Source of the DNA: Owenia fusiformis
Taxonomy: Eukaryota > Annelida > Polychaeta > Sabellida > Oweniidae
Assembly (NCBI GenBank): GCA_903813345.2
Contig: CAIIXF020000011.1
Coordinates: 12,631,754 to 12,695,753, forward strand
Length of the DNA stretch: 64,000 nucleotides
Reading direction: 5' to 3'
The notes below the pieces were generated by a model. It was given only the letters and a program-made list of their open reading frames with translations, was not told where the DNA came from and made no database searches. The translations under genes were made by a program, and so were the position numbers. Shown piece by piece: positions 21,885-33,700 of this stretch; the first letter of the stretch is position 1; every line of letters starts with the position of its first letter.

Positions 21885-22035
21885 GGTCGGGGTTACAGAT
21901 AGGATTAGCTTTAATGCTTGAGCAAGGGTAAGTTTTAGGGTTGGAGTTAGGTTTAGATCTAGGGTTAGGATTAAATCTAGGGTTCGGATTAAAACCAGCT
22001 AGGTTTAGGGTGTAAACTAGCTTTTGTGGCTAAAG
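21885..22035 (+). repeat. Degenerate telomere-like GGGTTAG/TTTAGGG tract
   Basis: About 150 bases of imperfect variants: AGGGTCGGGGTTA, TTTTAGGGTTGGAGTTAGG, TCTAGGGTTAGGATTAAATC, GGTTTAGGGTGTAAAC. This resembles the metazoan TTAGGG repeat in decayed form, or an unrelated minisatellite. Confidence 0.45.
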
Positions 22036-23520
22036 CTTGGGTCAGAATTATAAATGGGTCTTTTATATGTGTGTCGGGGCTGGTGTTAGATGAAAGCTGA
22101 ACAAAAGAATTTCATAAAATTGAACCTGTAGGGTCTCCTTAAAACGCTAGATTTAAAAGTAAACAAAACGCCTTAAAAGCAAACATCCTAAGCATTTCAA
22201 AATTGTAAACCAAATTGAAATCGGCCCATTAGTTATCGGGTCATATGCGTTTGAAGGTTACCCCTGAAGATGGAAAAGCCTCTATATTGACGTCCAGAGC
22301 GCCGTTTTTCTTCAGGACTATTTTTGACCCACGACGGCAGACTCTCAACATACGTCTTCAGTTGTCCCATGTGAGAGTGCTTGCAATCTTCGATTTCTAG
22401 TTTGTTAGATGTTATTGGAATTGGTATACAAGTTATCCTCAATTCTACGATGAATTCATTACTTTACTATTTCCTCTGCTTTTTTCTTAACCTAAAATAT
22501 GTTTTTAATTTTTTTCACCTTCTTCGGTCCATTATACTTTTTGCCCTTATTTGTACATCCTTGGTTTCTACTGTTAAAATATTGCCACACATGAGTTTCA
22601 AATGATTTTGTTTGGTTTAACAGCTCTATATTTTGAGAATATTTTGCTTACTTTAAGAGTTGCTGAAGTAAGTTCTCCATGGGAATTTTTCTTTATTCAT
22701 CAAATTTTTTCTATTGATTTTTTACACGATAACATTTATAACTTTTCACTAGGGCCCTGCGTAGAATTTTAAAATATTAATATAGAAAGTTCCATTTTAA
22801 AATGGAGGTGATTTTCATTTTTTATTTTTCATTTCCTTTCAATATCAAAGGTATTGGACCATATTTTTGGTAATGGATTGATCTTCAAAAAGCATTAAGC
22901 TTATTTCTAGCATGTGCTACGAGCATAAGTATACAATAAGTGATATATTGGCTCATTGTGATGTGTATTGTACAGTCATATCGCATTCCTTTGAAATAAT
23001 GACAAAACGCAATGGGTAAACCATTTCTGTCATGGGTCGATGCAATAGCTTGAGTACTGTGTGCATAATAGGTTTTCTTTAAATGTTCAGAGAGAATACT
23101 CTACGTATACTTTTTCAAAGACGCCAAAAACAGACCACGTCATCATAGCTTGCACTTGAAAAATAGGTTCTCCACCTCTCGCCATCTGAGCACTTAGGTC
23201 TTTTTAACACAGAATCTCCCTCTCCTCTGAACAATGAACGAAATCCCCGGGAATTTGCTCCGAAAGTGTTGCACCTAACGCATCTCCGCCCCTCCTCACT
23301 CCCCTCAAAAAGTTTGGGAACCCTGGTCTTCGGTTGGATGGCTGTTCTAAAAGCCTGACTATACAAATTTGAATCTTTACTTCGAAATCAGGTCGAAATT
23401 TATGCTTAATCCCATTATAAAATGCAAGTCACATTAACACTGAACATTTTTTTATAACACGAAGTCGCAGTCGGGGGGATATTTGGATCACTCGGCGAAT
23501 GAAAACTACTTTTCTGATTT
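22036..23520. other. Intergenic, unassigned
   Basis: AT-rich DNA with a slightly GC-richer segment at 23150-23350. No open frame with domain character, inverted repeat or RNA gene recognised. Confidence 0.4.
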
Positions 23521-23521
23521 C

Positions 23522-23672
23522 AGTAATGCCTGGGTCACATTTCTTCCGATCCATCGGCCGGCGAACGGCCGATTGAGTGTTTTATTCAATATTGTATTTA
23601 ATTTTTAACAAAATACTCAATCGGCCGGGCGCCGTAGTGAAAATCTGAGCAAATGTGACCAAGGCATAATGG
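23522..23672. mobile_element. GC-stem MITE, copy 3
   Basis: Starts TAATGCCTGGGTCACATTTCTTCCGATCC and ends GAGCAAATGTGACCAAGGCATAA, with inner CGGCCGGCGAACGGCCGATTG against CAATCGGCCGGGCGCCG. The most complete copy of the family at 13.7 and 16.6 kb. The palindromic ends favour TA or TAA target duplication. Confidence 0.75.
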
Positions 23673-24706
23673 TGGTATTGTTGCTAACCTTGTTCAATTA
23701 CCCCTTTAATAAGGTATTGGTTTTTCAACAGGGTATGTCAACAAAGGTCGAATCGAGGTCGACGTGACCTCGGGATGTACATTTTTGACATTTTGTGATA
23801 AACATGATTTCCGTTACTTAAACAAAATAAAGTACAATACAGTATAATATATACTTCAGATTGACAAGGCATCAACTATATACGAATACCAATCAGTGTC
23901 TGCCTTGAAAAACATTAATATAATGTTTAATTGAGTGAGGCACTGACAGTAATAGCGAACAATTAATTATGATTGAATCATATTAATTAAAAGGTGCCCA
24001 TGACTTACTCATGAGGTATAATACATCCAGACATTAGACAAACTAGTTAAGGATACCTTATTGTTGACTATCAATTTTTGGATAACTCGGGGGGCGATTT
24101 GGGCGATTTTTCAATAACCTTTCTATCATTAAGTGAGATAGTATTACTATTAAATTTGATTCATTTCAAAATATAATTAATAATTTAAATAACTTCTCGT
24201 TGTCAGTATCAAAATGGATCACATTTTTCACATTTTTCATTTTTGTTTGTTTATGTTTCTGATTATTTACCTAATGATTTATTCAGTTGCTGTATTGCTT
24301 AAACATCATTAATTTTGGGCTAAACAAAATTTATATCAGGAGAGTGAATAAACATACTATGAAATAATAAAAGTGACTTCTAAAAGAGGGGTTATTGACA
24401 TGACATTTATTCTCTATTATACATAGTTAGAACTTAAATAATATTAACGTGACATCTGTGGCCAACTTATTACAATAAATTAATTTTCTACTCACACACC
24501 CAAAGTCGCAAAGGTATTCTAAATGTAACAGTTGGGAGGTATCATAGATCCAGCACTCCATGTTTAACATTTAGATTTAAACAATTTTAAACTGATATTT
24601 CCTTTAAGAAAAAATGTAGATATTGGAATACATGATGATTTTGAACTATTTACTGAGTATTTTAAAGAGATATTTATGTTAATTTGGACTAAGTGACCGT
24701 TTTAAG
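23673..24706 (+). promoter_or_regulatory. Upstream region of gene B, no defined promoter element
   Basis: AT-rich kilobase before the gene B start. An AGGTCG-ACG-TGACCT inverted repeat with 3-base spacer lies at 23756-23770. No convincing TATA box or transcription start is visible. Confidence 0.3.
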
Positions 24707-24779
24707 ATGGATTTTGGAAATATTATACTCGGGACTTTATTCCTTGGTCAAATAGTGCTACAGACATATGGACAATATG
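24707..24779 (+). CDS. Gene B exon 1: signal peptide
   Basis: ATG in the context TTTAAGATGG, then about 15 hydrophobic residues (I-I-L-G-T-L-F-L-G-Q-I-V-L) and a T-Y-G-Q-Y-A junction suited to signal peptidase. An in-frame TAA at 24680 rules out a longer N-terminus within this exon. The strong donor GTAAGTA follows; phase 1. Confidence 0.8.
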
Positions 24780-27700
24780 GTAAGTATATCTTTATTCTAC
24801 ACACTCTATAAGAGATCTTTCTCATGGATCTTTAAATTGTAACTAAAAACTGACATGCATACCAGAGAAGTTCTTTTTACGGACCATTGGATAATTTTAA
24901 AACTATGAGTAAGAATAACGCCCATACCATAGGCGTCAAAATAAAAGTAATATTTGTAGTGTATAATAATATATCTTTCGAAAGCAAAACATGTAAAGTT
25001 TCATTGAAGTATATTTTGAAATATTACAATCCGTGTACAAACAATTTACTTTCATACCGGATTGAAAATTAAAAGTAAATGCAATTTCCAGCGCAACAAA
25101 CGGCAAACAAATGCTTCAGTGTGCCTGGTGTGCCTAAGCTGGACTTTGACGCATGTAAACCAGGGGACATGATCCTCATTACGACTGCTCTTCAAGGGAT
25201 CAGTAGATCCCCAGGCCAATGTAGCTACCTTCAGGTACAGACATTTTTATCAGACCCAAACTATTAAATATAGCCCAAAGCCTCATACGGGGCATTTAGG
25301 GTTGAATGGTTTCTTGTGGTTATTGCTAATATATTTAGTTCCAGGAATGGGTTGATATATCATATTATAGTAATATACATGTACTAATATATTCTAATTT
25401 GTCTGTTCGTTTATTTATTCTTCAATTGTTTTCTGATAAGGCATACATGTAGATTCAAACATGCAATATCGTGACCTGCTCTTACTGACCAAATGTATTA
25501 TCAAATAGCTGGATGATGCATATGATTGTTGTATTGACAAGTTAATAGAACGCACATTTGGCAAATGATCGAAAAAACACATAGAATCTTTTGAGCGTAG
25601 TCTTGGTATGATTCATAAGAAATGTAAGTGACTATGATCCATTTGAGTTTTATGGTTGTGGTTTCCATAAATGGAATATGTAATATCGAAGTAATTTAAA
25701 TAAGCCATAACTATTTTCTATTCTTCTTACAGGGTGATTGCACAGAGCCTGTTACATCTGAGACAGATGAAAAACTTCATAAAGAGTGCATTGGCAAAGA
25801 GTCATGCAGTATCACAGTTAGTGTGGCATGGATGCCACGGTGTAGCGCATACAGCAACTATAACCAAGTCATGTACTACTGTATACCAAGTGAGTATGAA
25901 TTAAATCATAAATCATTTTACTCTCTTGATGAACATCTACTTATAGATTACCCTGCGTGCAGAGTCTAGTTAAACTACGAAGACGAAGCTCTCTTTTAAG
26001 AAGTGAAGTCAAACGAATGCAAAGGGTACTTATAGATGTTCATCATCTTTGAGATAAACACATCTCAATCACATTATATTGTCATTATATGCCATGTAAA
26101 ATTTGCATTGTATGTTATTGTAATTGTATGTATATTTTTATTATTATTTTATCATGTTTATTTGCTGTACACTCACCCGAAAGGGATTTTTAGTACAATA
26201 AAGCATTGAATAATATATCAGGGGGGGGGGGGGGTAACCCCAGAGTTCAAAGATAACCAACGCTTATAATGTGAACCTGTATTGAGATAACTTAAGTCTC
26301 TGATTGGTCAAAAGCATCGACAAAGAATGGTGGCCTTAAAATTTTCGAAATACACTTCGAATGATATTATATATTATGTTTATATCTGGCGTTAACCAAT
26401 ATCATAGCTTCTTATTTCATGTCAAGATAAAAAAGGTGTACGGAATATGCCTACATCAATTAAAATATCACATTGAAGCGTAGTATTTGGAAACTAGCCT
26501 GTGAAAATTCGAACAAACAAAGGTGCTAAGCAAGAGACGCCATGCTGTCTGTTATCTCCCTAGGGCTTTCCCTCCTCTTAACTTATATTGTATTCACGAG
26601 TATATCCGTACGCATCACGCATATGTGCCAAATAAGAATCATACGGTTGGGTTTTTGCGTCACTCTGTAACTTAGGGAACACTGTAAAAGGCAGACATTT
26701 CAAACAAAAAGTGTTACATTATTCCATATACAGCAGGCCTCTCGCGGGGAGGGGCATTAGGGGCGTTCACCTAGCTTGCGGTGCTTTGCTTGGGTGTGCG
26801 TTCTGACCAAGACCCCCCCGAGCTTGTGACTTGGCGACGCTTTGCGTACTTGGTCCAGCATTCCGCGCGCCTGGCGTGTCGGTGGCACAAACCCATCGAT
26901 ATTATAAGCACAAGTCGCCACCCTTGGGGAATCTGTCGGACGAACCTGTACAGATCTACAAAAATCTAATTTGTATACATTTAATGGATAAACACATCTA
27001 ACTGTTCGCCATAAGTTGTACATTCTATGTTTCACTAACGTGTTTGTTTTTGTACACTGGCTTTCGCCATCGTGGTAAGCAACGCCTTCTCATCTCCATT
27101 TCTATCCTTCTGCGATGCAACAGAGAGAGATACTTTAAGTATTAGAATGGGCTTTCGCATGCATCGTTGTTAATGTTCATTGTGATTTCTTATGCAACAT
27201 CGAGGCACAGCCAGGTCAACGTCTGTATCAATCTAGATATGTGACGCAACGCAATATGTTATCATATATGATCACATATGTTAGTAATGGTATCTGTCTT
27301 TTTTCTGACCATATTGGACAATAGTTTGGGTCACGTCCAATGCTAAGAGTAATAAAAACACTTATATGTATCATATGTATCCTGAAATGGCACATAAGCA
27401 CCAGTCATCGGCACTAAATGTTTGGTTGTGCATGTAAGAATTTGTGTGTCGTTATGTTATGAATGACTCATCCTCTACTTCATGTTATGAGGTCATCAGC
27501 AGACTTATGATAGAATGCCAAAATGAGCAAGCAGCTCAATCTGACACAAACTGTTAAAATGAGAACAAATTAAAATGACTCAATCAGTTACCTTTGATCG
27601 TTATGACAAATCAAAAAATAATGCTTCATATTATATAACCAAAAATACCACTCACAAATTGTGACAAGAGACTATGACTTAATTAGACTCCAGATTGAAA

Positions 27701-30700
27701 ATCTGGAGTCTATTGTTTTTGCCAGTTTTCTTTATTATTATTAGACTCCAGATGAAAATCTGGAGTCTATTGCTTTTGCCAGTTTTCTTTATTATTATTA
27801 GACTCCAGATGAAAATCTGGAGTCTATTGCTTTTGCCAGTTTTCTTTATTATTATTAGACTCCAGATTTCATCTGGAGTCTATTGCTTTTGCCAGTTTTC
27901 TTATTATTATTAGACTCCAGATTGAAAATCTGGAGTCTATTGCTTTTGCCAGTTTTATTATTATTATTATTATTCTTTCCGAACCAGTTTTCTCAGCAAC
28001 TAGAAGACCTTACTCAAATCTACTTACAGGGTCAGTTAGGAGATGAGATCTAGTTTCTGGGAAATTAGGTTAAATTTTTATCTAGGTCAAAGGTCAAAAT
28101 CTAGGTCATATTTATAGTTTTCCTTATTTTTACGATTCTGACACTACACTTTAATAATTTGCTTCAAAATTTTGTATACAGATAGCAAAGAGTGTGCTAA
28201 TAGTGTTAGCCTTTTGCCGTCAGAAAGTATTTTGACCCACTTTTGAGATATGGTGTCCGAAAAGTAGGTCAAAATAAAAAGTTCTCCAAATTTAACGTAT
28301 GAGTTATGAATTAAGAGTAGAATTTTCTCAGGAATCCGAATCTGCAAACCAAATTCCGATCCGACTTTCGGTTCGGAAGTTATGGCGTTTTGAAAGCTCA
28401 AAAATCGCTAAATTTGGTGCCTATGTTAAGTCAATGGGAAAAAAAGACTTTTTCGAAGTGTAAAATACAAGATATAGACTGAGTACAGCTTAATATAATG
28501 AATGTTTATAAAAGAAGGGAACCTCAAAAGCTACATAGCTTCAAAATTTGGACACCAAAATGCCTAGGTCAAAATCTAGGTCAAATTCATAGTTTTTCCT
28601 TATTTTAACGATTCTGACACTACACTTTAATAATTTACTTCAAAATTTTGTATACAGGTAGCAAAGAGTGTGCTAATAGTGTTAGCCTTTTGCCGTCAGA
28701 AAGTATTTTGACCCACTTTTGAGATATGGTGTCCGAAAAGTAGGTCAAAATAAAAAGTTCTCCAAATTTAACGTATGAGCTATGAATTAAGGGTAGAATT
28801 TTCTGAGGAATCTGAATCTGCAAACCAAATTTCGATCCGACTGCTGGTTCGGATGTTATGGCGTTTTGAAATCTCAAAAATCGCTAAATTTGGTGCCCCA
28901 TGTTAAGTCAATGGGAAAAAAGACTTTTTCGAAGTGTAAAGTACAAGATATAGACTGGGTACAGCTCAACATAATGAACTTTTGTAAAAGAAGGGTACCT
29001 CAAAAGCTACATAGCTTCAAAATTTGGACACAAAAATGCCTAGGTCAAAATCTAGGTCAAATTCATAGTTTTTCCTTATTTTTATGATTCTGACACTACA
29101 CTTTAATAATTTTCTTCAAAATTTTATATACAGGTAGCAAAGAGTGTGCTATTAGTGTAAGCCTTTTGCCGTCAGAGAGTATTTTGACCCACTTTTGAGA
29201 TATGGTGTCCGAAAAGTAGGTCAAAATAAAAAGTTCTCCAAATTTAACATATGAGTTATGAATTAAGAGTAGAATTTTCTCAGGAATCCGAATCTGCAAA
29301 CCAAATTTCGATCCGACTTCCGGTTCCAAAGTTATGGCGTGTCCGAAAAGTAGGTCAAAATAAAAATTCGCCAAATGTAACGTATGAGTTATGAATAAGG
29401 GGTAGAATTTTGTCAGGAATCCGAATCTTTAAATCAAATTTCGATCCGACTTCCGGTTTGAAAGTTATGGCGTTTTGAAATTTCGAGAAAAATCGATCTG
29501 ATGTTATCCTGTTATCCTGAAGTCAAGGAAAAAAGATTTTTTTGAAGTGTAAAATACGAGATATAGATTGAGTACAGCTTAAGATAATGAATTCCTATAA
29601 AAGAAAGGGACCTCAAAAGCTACCTAGTTTCAATATTTGGACACCAAAATGCCTAGGTCAAAATCTAGGTCAAATTCATAGTTTTTCCTTATTTTTGCGA
29701 TTCTGGCTCTACACTTTTAGGATTTGCTTCAAAATTTTGTATACAGGTAGCAAAGAGTGTGCTAATAGTGTTAGCCTTTTGCCGTCAGAGAGTATTTTGA
29801 CCCACTTTTGAGATATGGTGTCCCAAAAGTAGGTCAAAATAAAAGTTCTTCGAATTTAGCATATGAGTTATGAAATAAGGATAGAATTTTCTGAGGAATC
29901 TGAATCTGCAAACCAAATTTCGATCCGACTTTCTGTTTGAAAGTTATAGCGTTTTGAAAGCTCAAAAATTGCTAAATTTGGTGCCCCATGTTATGTCAAT
30001 AGGGAAAAAGATTTTTTTGAAGTCTAAAAGACCAGATATAGACTGAGTACAGCTTAACATTCTGAAAGCCTTTAAAAGAAGGGGACCTCGAAGGCTATCT
30101 AGCTTTAAAATTTGGACACCAAAATGCCAAGGTCAAAATCTAGGGCAAATTCATAATTTTGCTTATTTTTGCGATTATGACATTACACTTTAATGATTTG
30201 CTTCGAAATTTTGTATACAGGTAGCAAAGAGTGTGCTTATAGTGATAGCCTTTTGCTGTCAGAAAGTATTTTGACCCACTTTTGAGATATGGTGTCCAAA
30301 AAGTAGGTCAAAATAAAAAAATCTCCAAATTTAATGTATGAGTTATGAATTAAGGGTGGAATTTTCTCAGGAGTCCGAATCTTTAAACCAAAATACAATC
30401 TAACTTCTGGTTAGATAGTTATAGCGGTTTGAAGTCTCGAAAAGTCGATATGATGATATCCCCATGTTAAGCCAATGGAGTCGAAGATAAAAAATGGAGA
30501 GTTGTCTAAATGTCTAAATTCTAGCTGACTCGATCAGCTTATTCTGGATGACTCAGCTTACAAGTATTCTGGATGACTCAGCTTAAAAAAAGAATTAAAT
30601 CTGGAGTCTTAAATTGAACTTGTTCAATTTACATGTCTAGTTATTATTATTTTTCTTTCCGAACCAGTTTTCTCAGCAACTAGAAGGACTTACTTAAATC

Positions 30701-33700
30701 TGCTAACACAGTCAACTGGGTAATGAGACCTAGTTTCTGGGAAATTAGGTCAAATGTTTATCTAGGTCAAACGTCAAAATCTAGGTCAAATCGTTAGTTT
30801 TCACTATTTTACAAGTTTTCTCAGTCGTCCTTCGGTATTTTGGCTCCGGGTTTTTTTCATCTTGTAGCTTAGATAAAAAGCTAATTCCGAAAGGCAAATC
30901 GTTTTTTGATTACTCTTACCGATTTTGAGAAATGACGTCCGAAAAGTAGGTCAGAACATAAAAAGTCCTCCAAATTCAACGTGTGAATTATCAAATAGGT
31001 GTAGAATGATCTCAGGAATCCAAATCTGCAAACAAAATTTCAATCCGACTTCCGGTTCGGAAGTTACAGCGTTTTGAAATCTCAAAATCGCTAAATTTGG
31101 CGCCCCATGTTAAGTCAATGGGGAAAAAGACTTCTTCGAAGTGTTAAATACGAGATATAGACTGAGTACAGCTTAACATAATGAAAGCCTATTAAAGAAG
31201 AGGACCTCGAAGGCTATCTAGCTTTAAAATTTGGACAGCAAAATGCCTAGGTCAAAATCTAGGTCAAATTTATAGTATTTTCTTATTTTTGCGATTCTGA
31301 CACTACACTTTAATAATTTGCTTCAAAATTTTGCACACAGGTAGCAGAGAGTGTGCTAATAGTGTTAGCCTTTTGCCGTCAAAAAGTATTTTGACCCACT
31401 TTTGAGATATGGTGTCCGAAAAGTAGGTCAAAATAAAATGTTCTCAAAATTTAACATATGAGCTATGAATTAAGGGTAGAATTTTCCCAGGAATCCGAAT
31501 CTGCAAACTAAATTTCAATCCGACTTTCGGTTCGGAAGTTATGGCGTTTTGAAAGCTCAAAAATTGCTAAATTTGGTGCCCCATGTTATGTCAATAGGGA
31601 AAAAGATTTTTTTGAAGTCTAAAATACCAGATATAGACTGAGTACAGCTTAACATTCTGAAAGCCTTTAAAAGAAGGGGACCTCGAAGGCTATCTAGCTT
31701 TAAAATTTGGACACCAAAATGCCAAGGTCAAAATCTAGGGCAAATTCATAATTTTCCTTATTTTTGCGATTCTGACATTACACTTTAATGATTTGCTTCG
31801 AAATTTTGTATACAGGTAGCAAAGAGTGTGCTTATAGTGATAGCCTTTTGCCGTCAGAAAGTATTTTGACCCACTTTTGAGATATGGTGTCCAAAAAGTA
31901 GGTCAAAATAAAAAAATCTCCAAATTTAATGTATGAATTATGAATTAAGGGTAGAATTTTCTCAGGAGTCCGAATCTTTAAACCAAAATACAATCTAACT
32001 TCTGGTTAGATAGTTATAGCAGTTTGAAGTCTCGAAAAGTCGATATGATGATATCCCCATGTTAAGCCAATGGAGTCGAAGATAAAAAATGGAGAGTTGT
32101 CTAAATGTCTAAATTCTAGCTGACTCGATCAGCTTATTCTGGATGACTCAGCTTACAAGTATTCTGGATGACTCAGCTTAAAAAAAGTATTAAATCTGGA
32201 GTCTTAAATTGAACTTGTTCAATTTACATGTCTAGTTATTAGACTCCAGATGAAAATCTGGAGTCTATTGCTTTCGTCAGTTTTCTTTATTATTAGACTC
32301 CAGATTGAAAATCTGGAGTCTATTGCTTTTGCCAGTTTTCTTATTAGACTCCAGATTGAAAATCTGGAGTCTATTGCTTTTGCCAGTTTTATTATTAGAC
32401 TCCAGATTGAAAATCTGGAGTCTATTGCTTTTGCCAGTTTTATTATTATTATTATTATTCTTTCCGAACCAGTTTTCTCAGCAACTAGAAGACCTTACTC
32501 AAATCTACTTACAGGGTCAGTAAGGAGATGAGATCTAGTTTCTGGGAAATTAGGTTAAATTTTTATCTAGGTCAAAGGTCAAAATCTAGGTCAAATTTAT
32601 AGTTTTCCTTATTTTTACGATTCTGACACTACACTTTAATAATTTGCTTCAAAATTTTGTATACAGATAGCAAAGAGTGTGCTAATAGTGTCAGCCTTTT
32701 GCCGTCAGAAAGTATTTTGACCCACTTTTGAGATATGGTGTCCGAAAAGTAGGTCAAAATAAAAAGTTCTCCAAATTTAACGTATGAGTTATGAATTAAG
32801 AGTAGAATTTTTTCAGGAATCCGAATCTGCAAACCAAATTCCGATCCGACTTTCGGTTCGGAAGTTATGGCGTTTTGAAAGCTCAAAAATCGCTAAATTT
32901 GGTGCCTATGTTAAGTCAATGGGAAAAAAGACTTTTTCGAAGTGTAAAATACAAGATATAGACTGAGTACAGCTTAATATAATGAATGCTTATAAAAGAA
33001 GGGAACCTCAAAAGCTACATAGCTTCAAAATTTGGACACCAAAATGCCTAGGTCAAAATCTAGGTCAAATTCATAGTTTTTCCTTATTTTAACGATTCTG
33101 ACACTACACTTTAATAATTTACTTCAAAATTTTGTATACAGGTAGCAAAGAGTGTGCTAATAGTGTTAGCCTTTTGCCGTCAGAAAGTATTCTGACCCAC
33201 TTTTGAGATATGGTGTCCGAAAAGTAGGTCAAAATAAAAAGTTCTCCAAATTTAACGTATGAGCTATGAATTAAGGGTAGAATTTTCTTAGGAATCTGAA
33301 TCTGCAAACCAAATTTCGATCCGACTGCCGGTTCGGATGTTATGGCGTTTTGAAATCTCAAAAATCGCTAAATTTGGTGCCCCATGTTAAGTCAATGGGA
33401 GAAAAGACTTTTTCGAAGTGTAAAGTACAAGATATAGACTGGGTACAGCTCAACATAATGAACTTTTGTAAAAGAAGGGGACCTCAAAAGCTACATAGCT
33501 TCAAAATTTGGACACAAAAATGCCTAGGTCAAAATCTAGGTCAAATTCATAGTTTTTCCTTATTTTTATGATTCTGACACTACACTTTTATAATTTTCTT
33601 CAAAATTTTATATACAGGTAGCAAAGAGTGTGCTAATAGTGTAAGCCTTTTGCCGTCAGAGAGTATTTTGACCCACTTTTGAGATATGGTGTCCGAAAAG

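Noticed and set aside
26757-27035. Possible gene or tRNA-derived SINE in the GC-richer block
   Set aside because: No A/B box pair, cloverleaf or protein similarity could be recognised.
27695-32531. Frames reading K-I-W-S-L-L-L-L-P-V-F repeatedly
   Set aside because: Translations of the tandem head hairpins of the Helitron-like copies.
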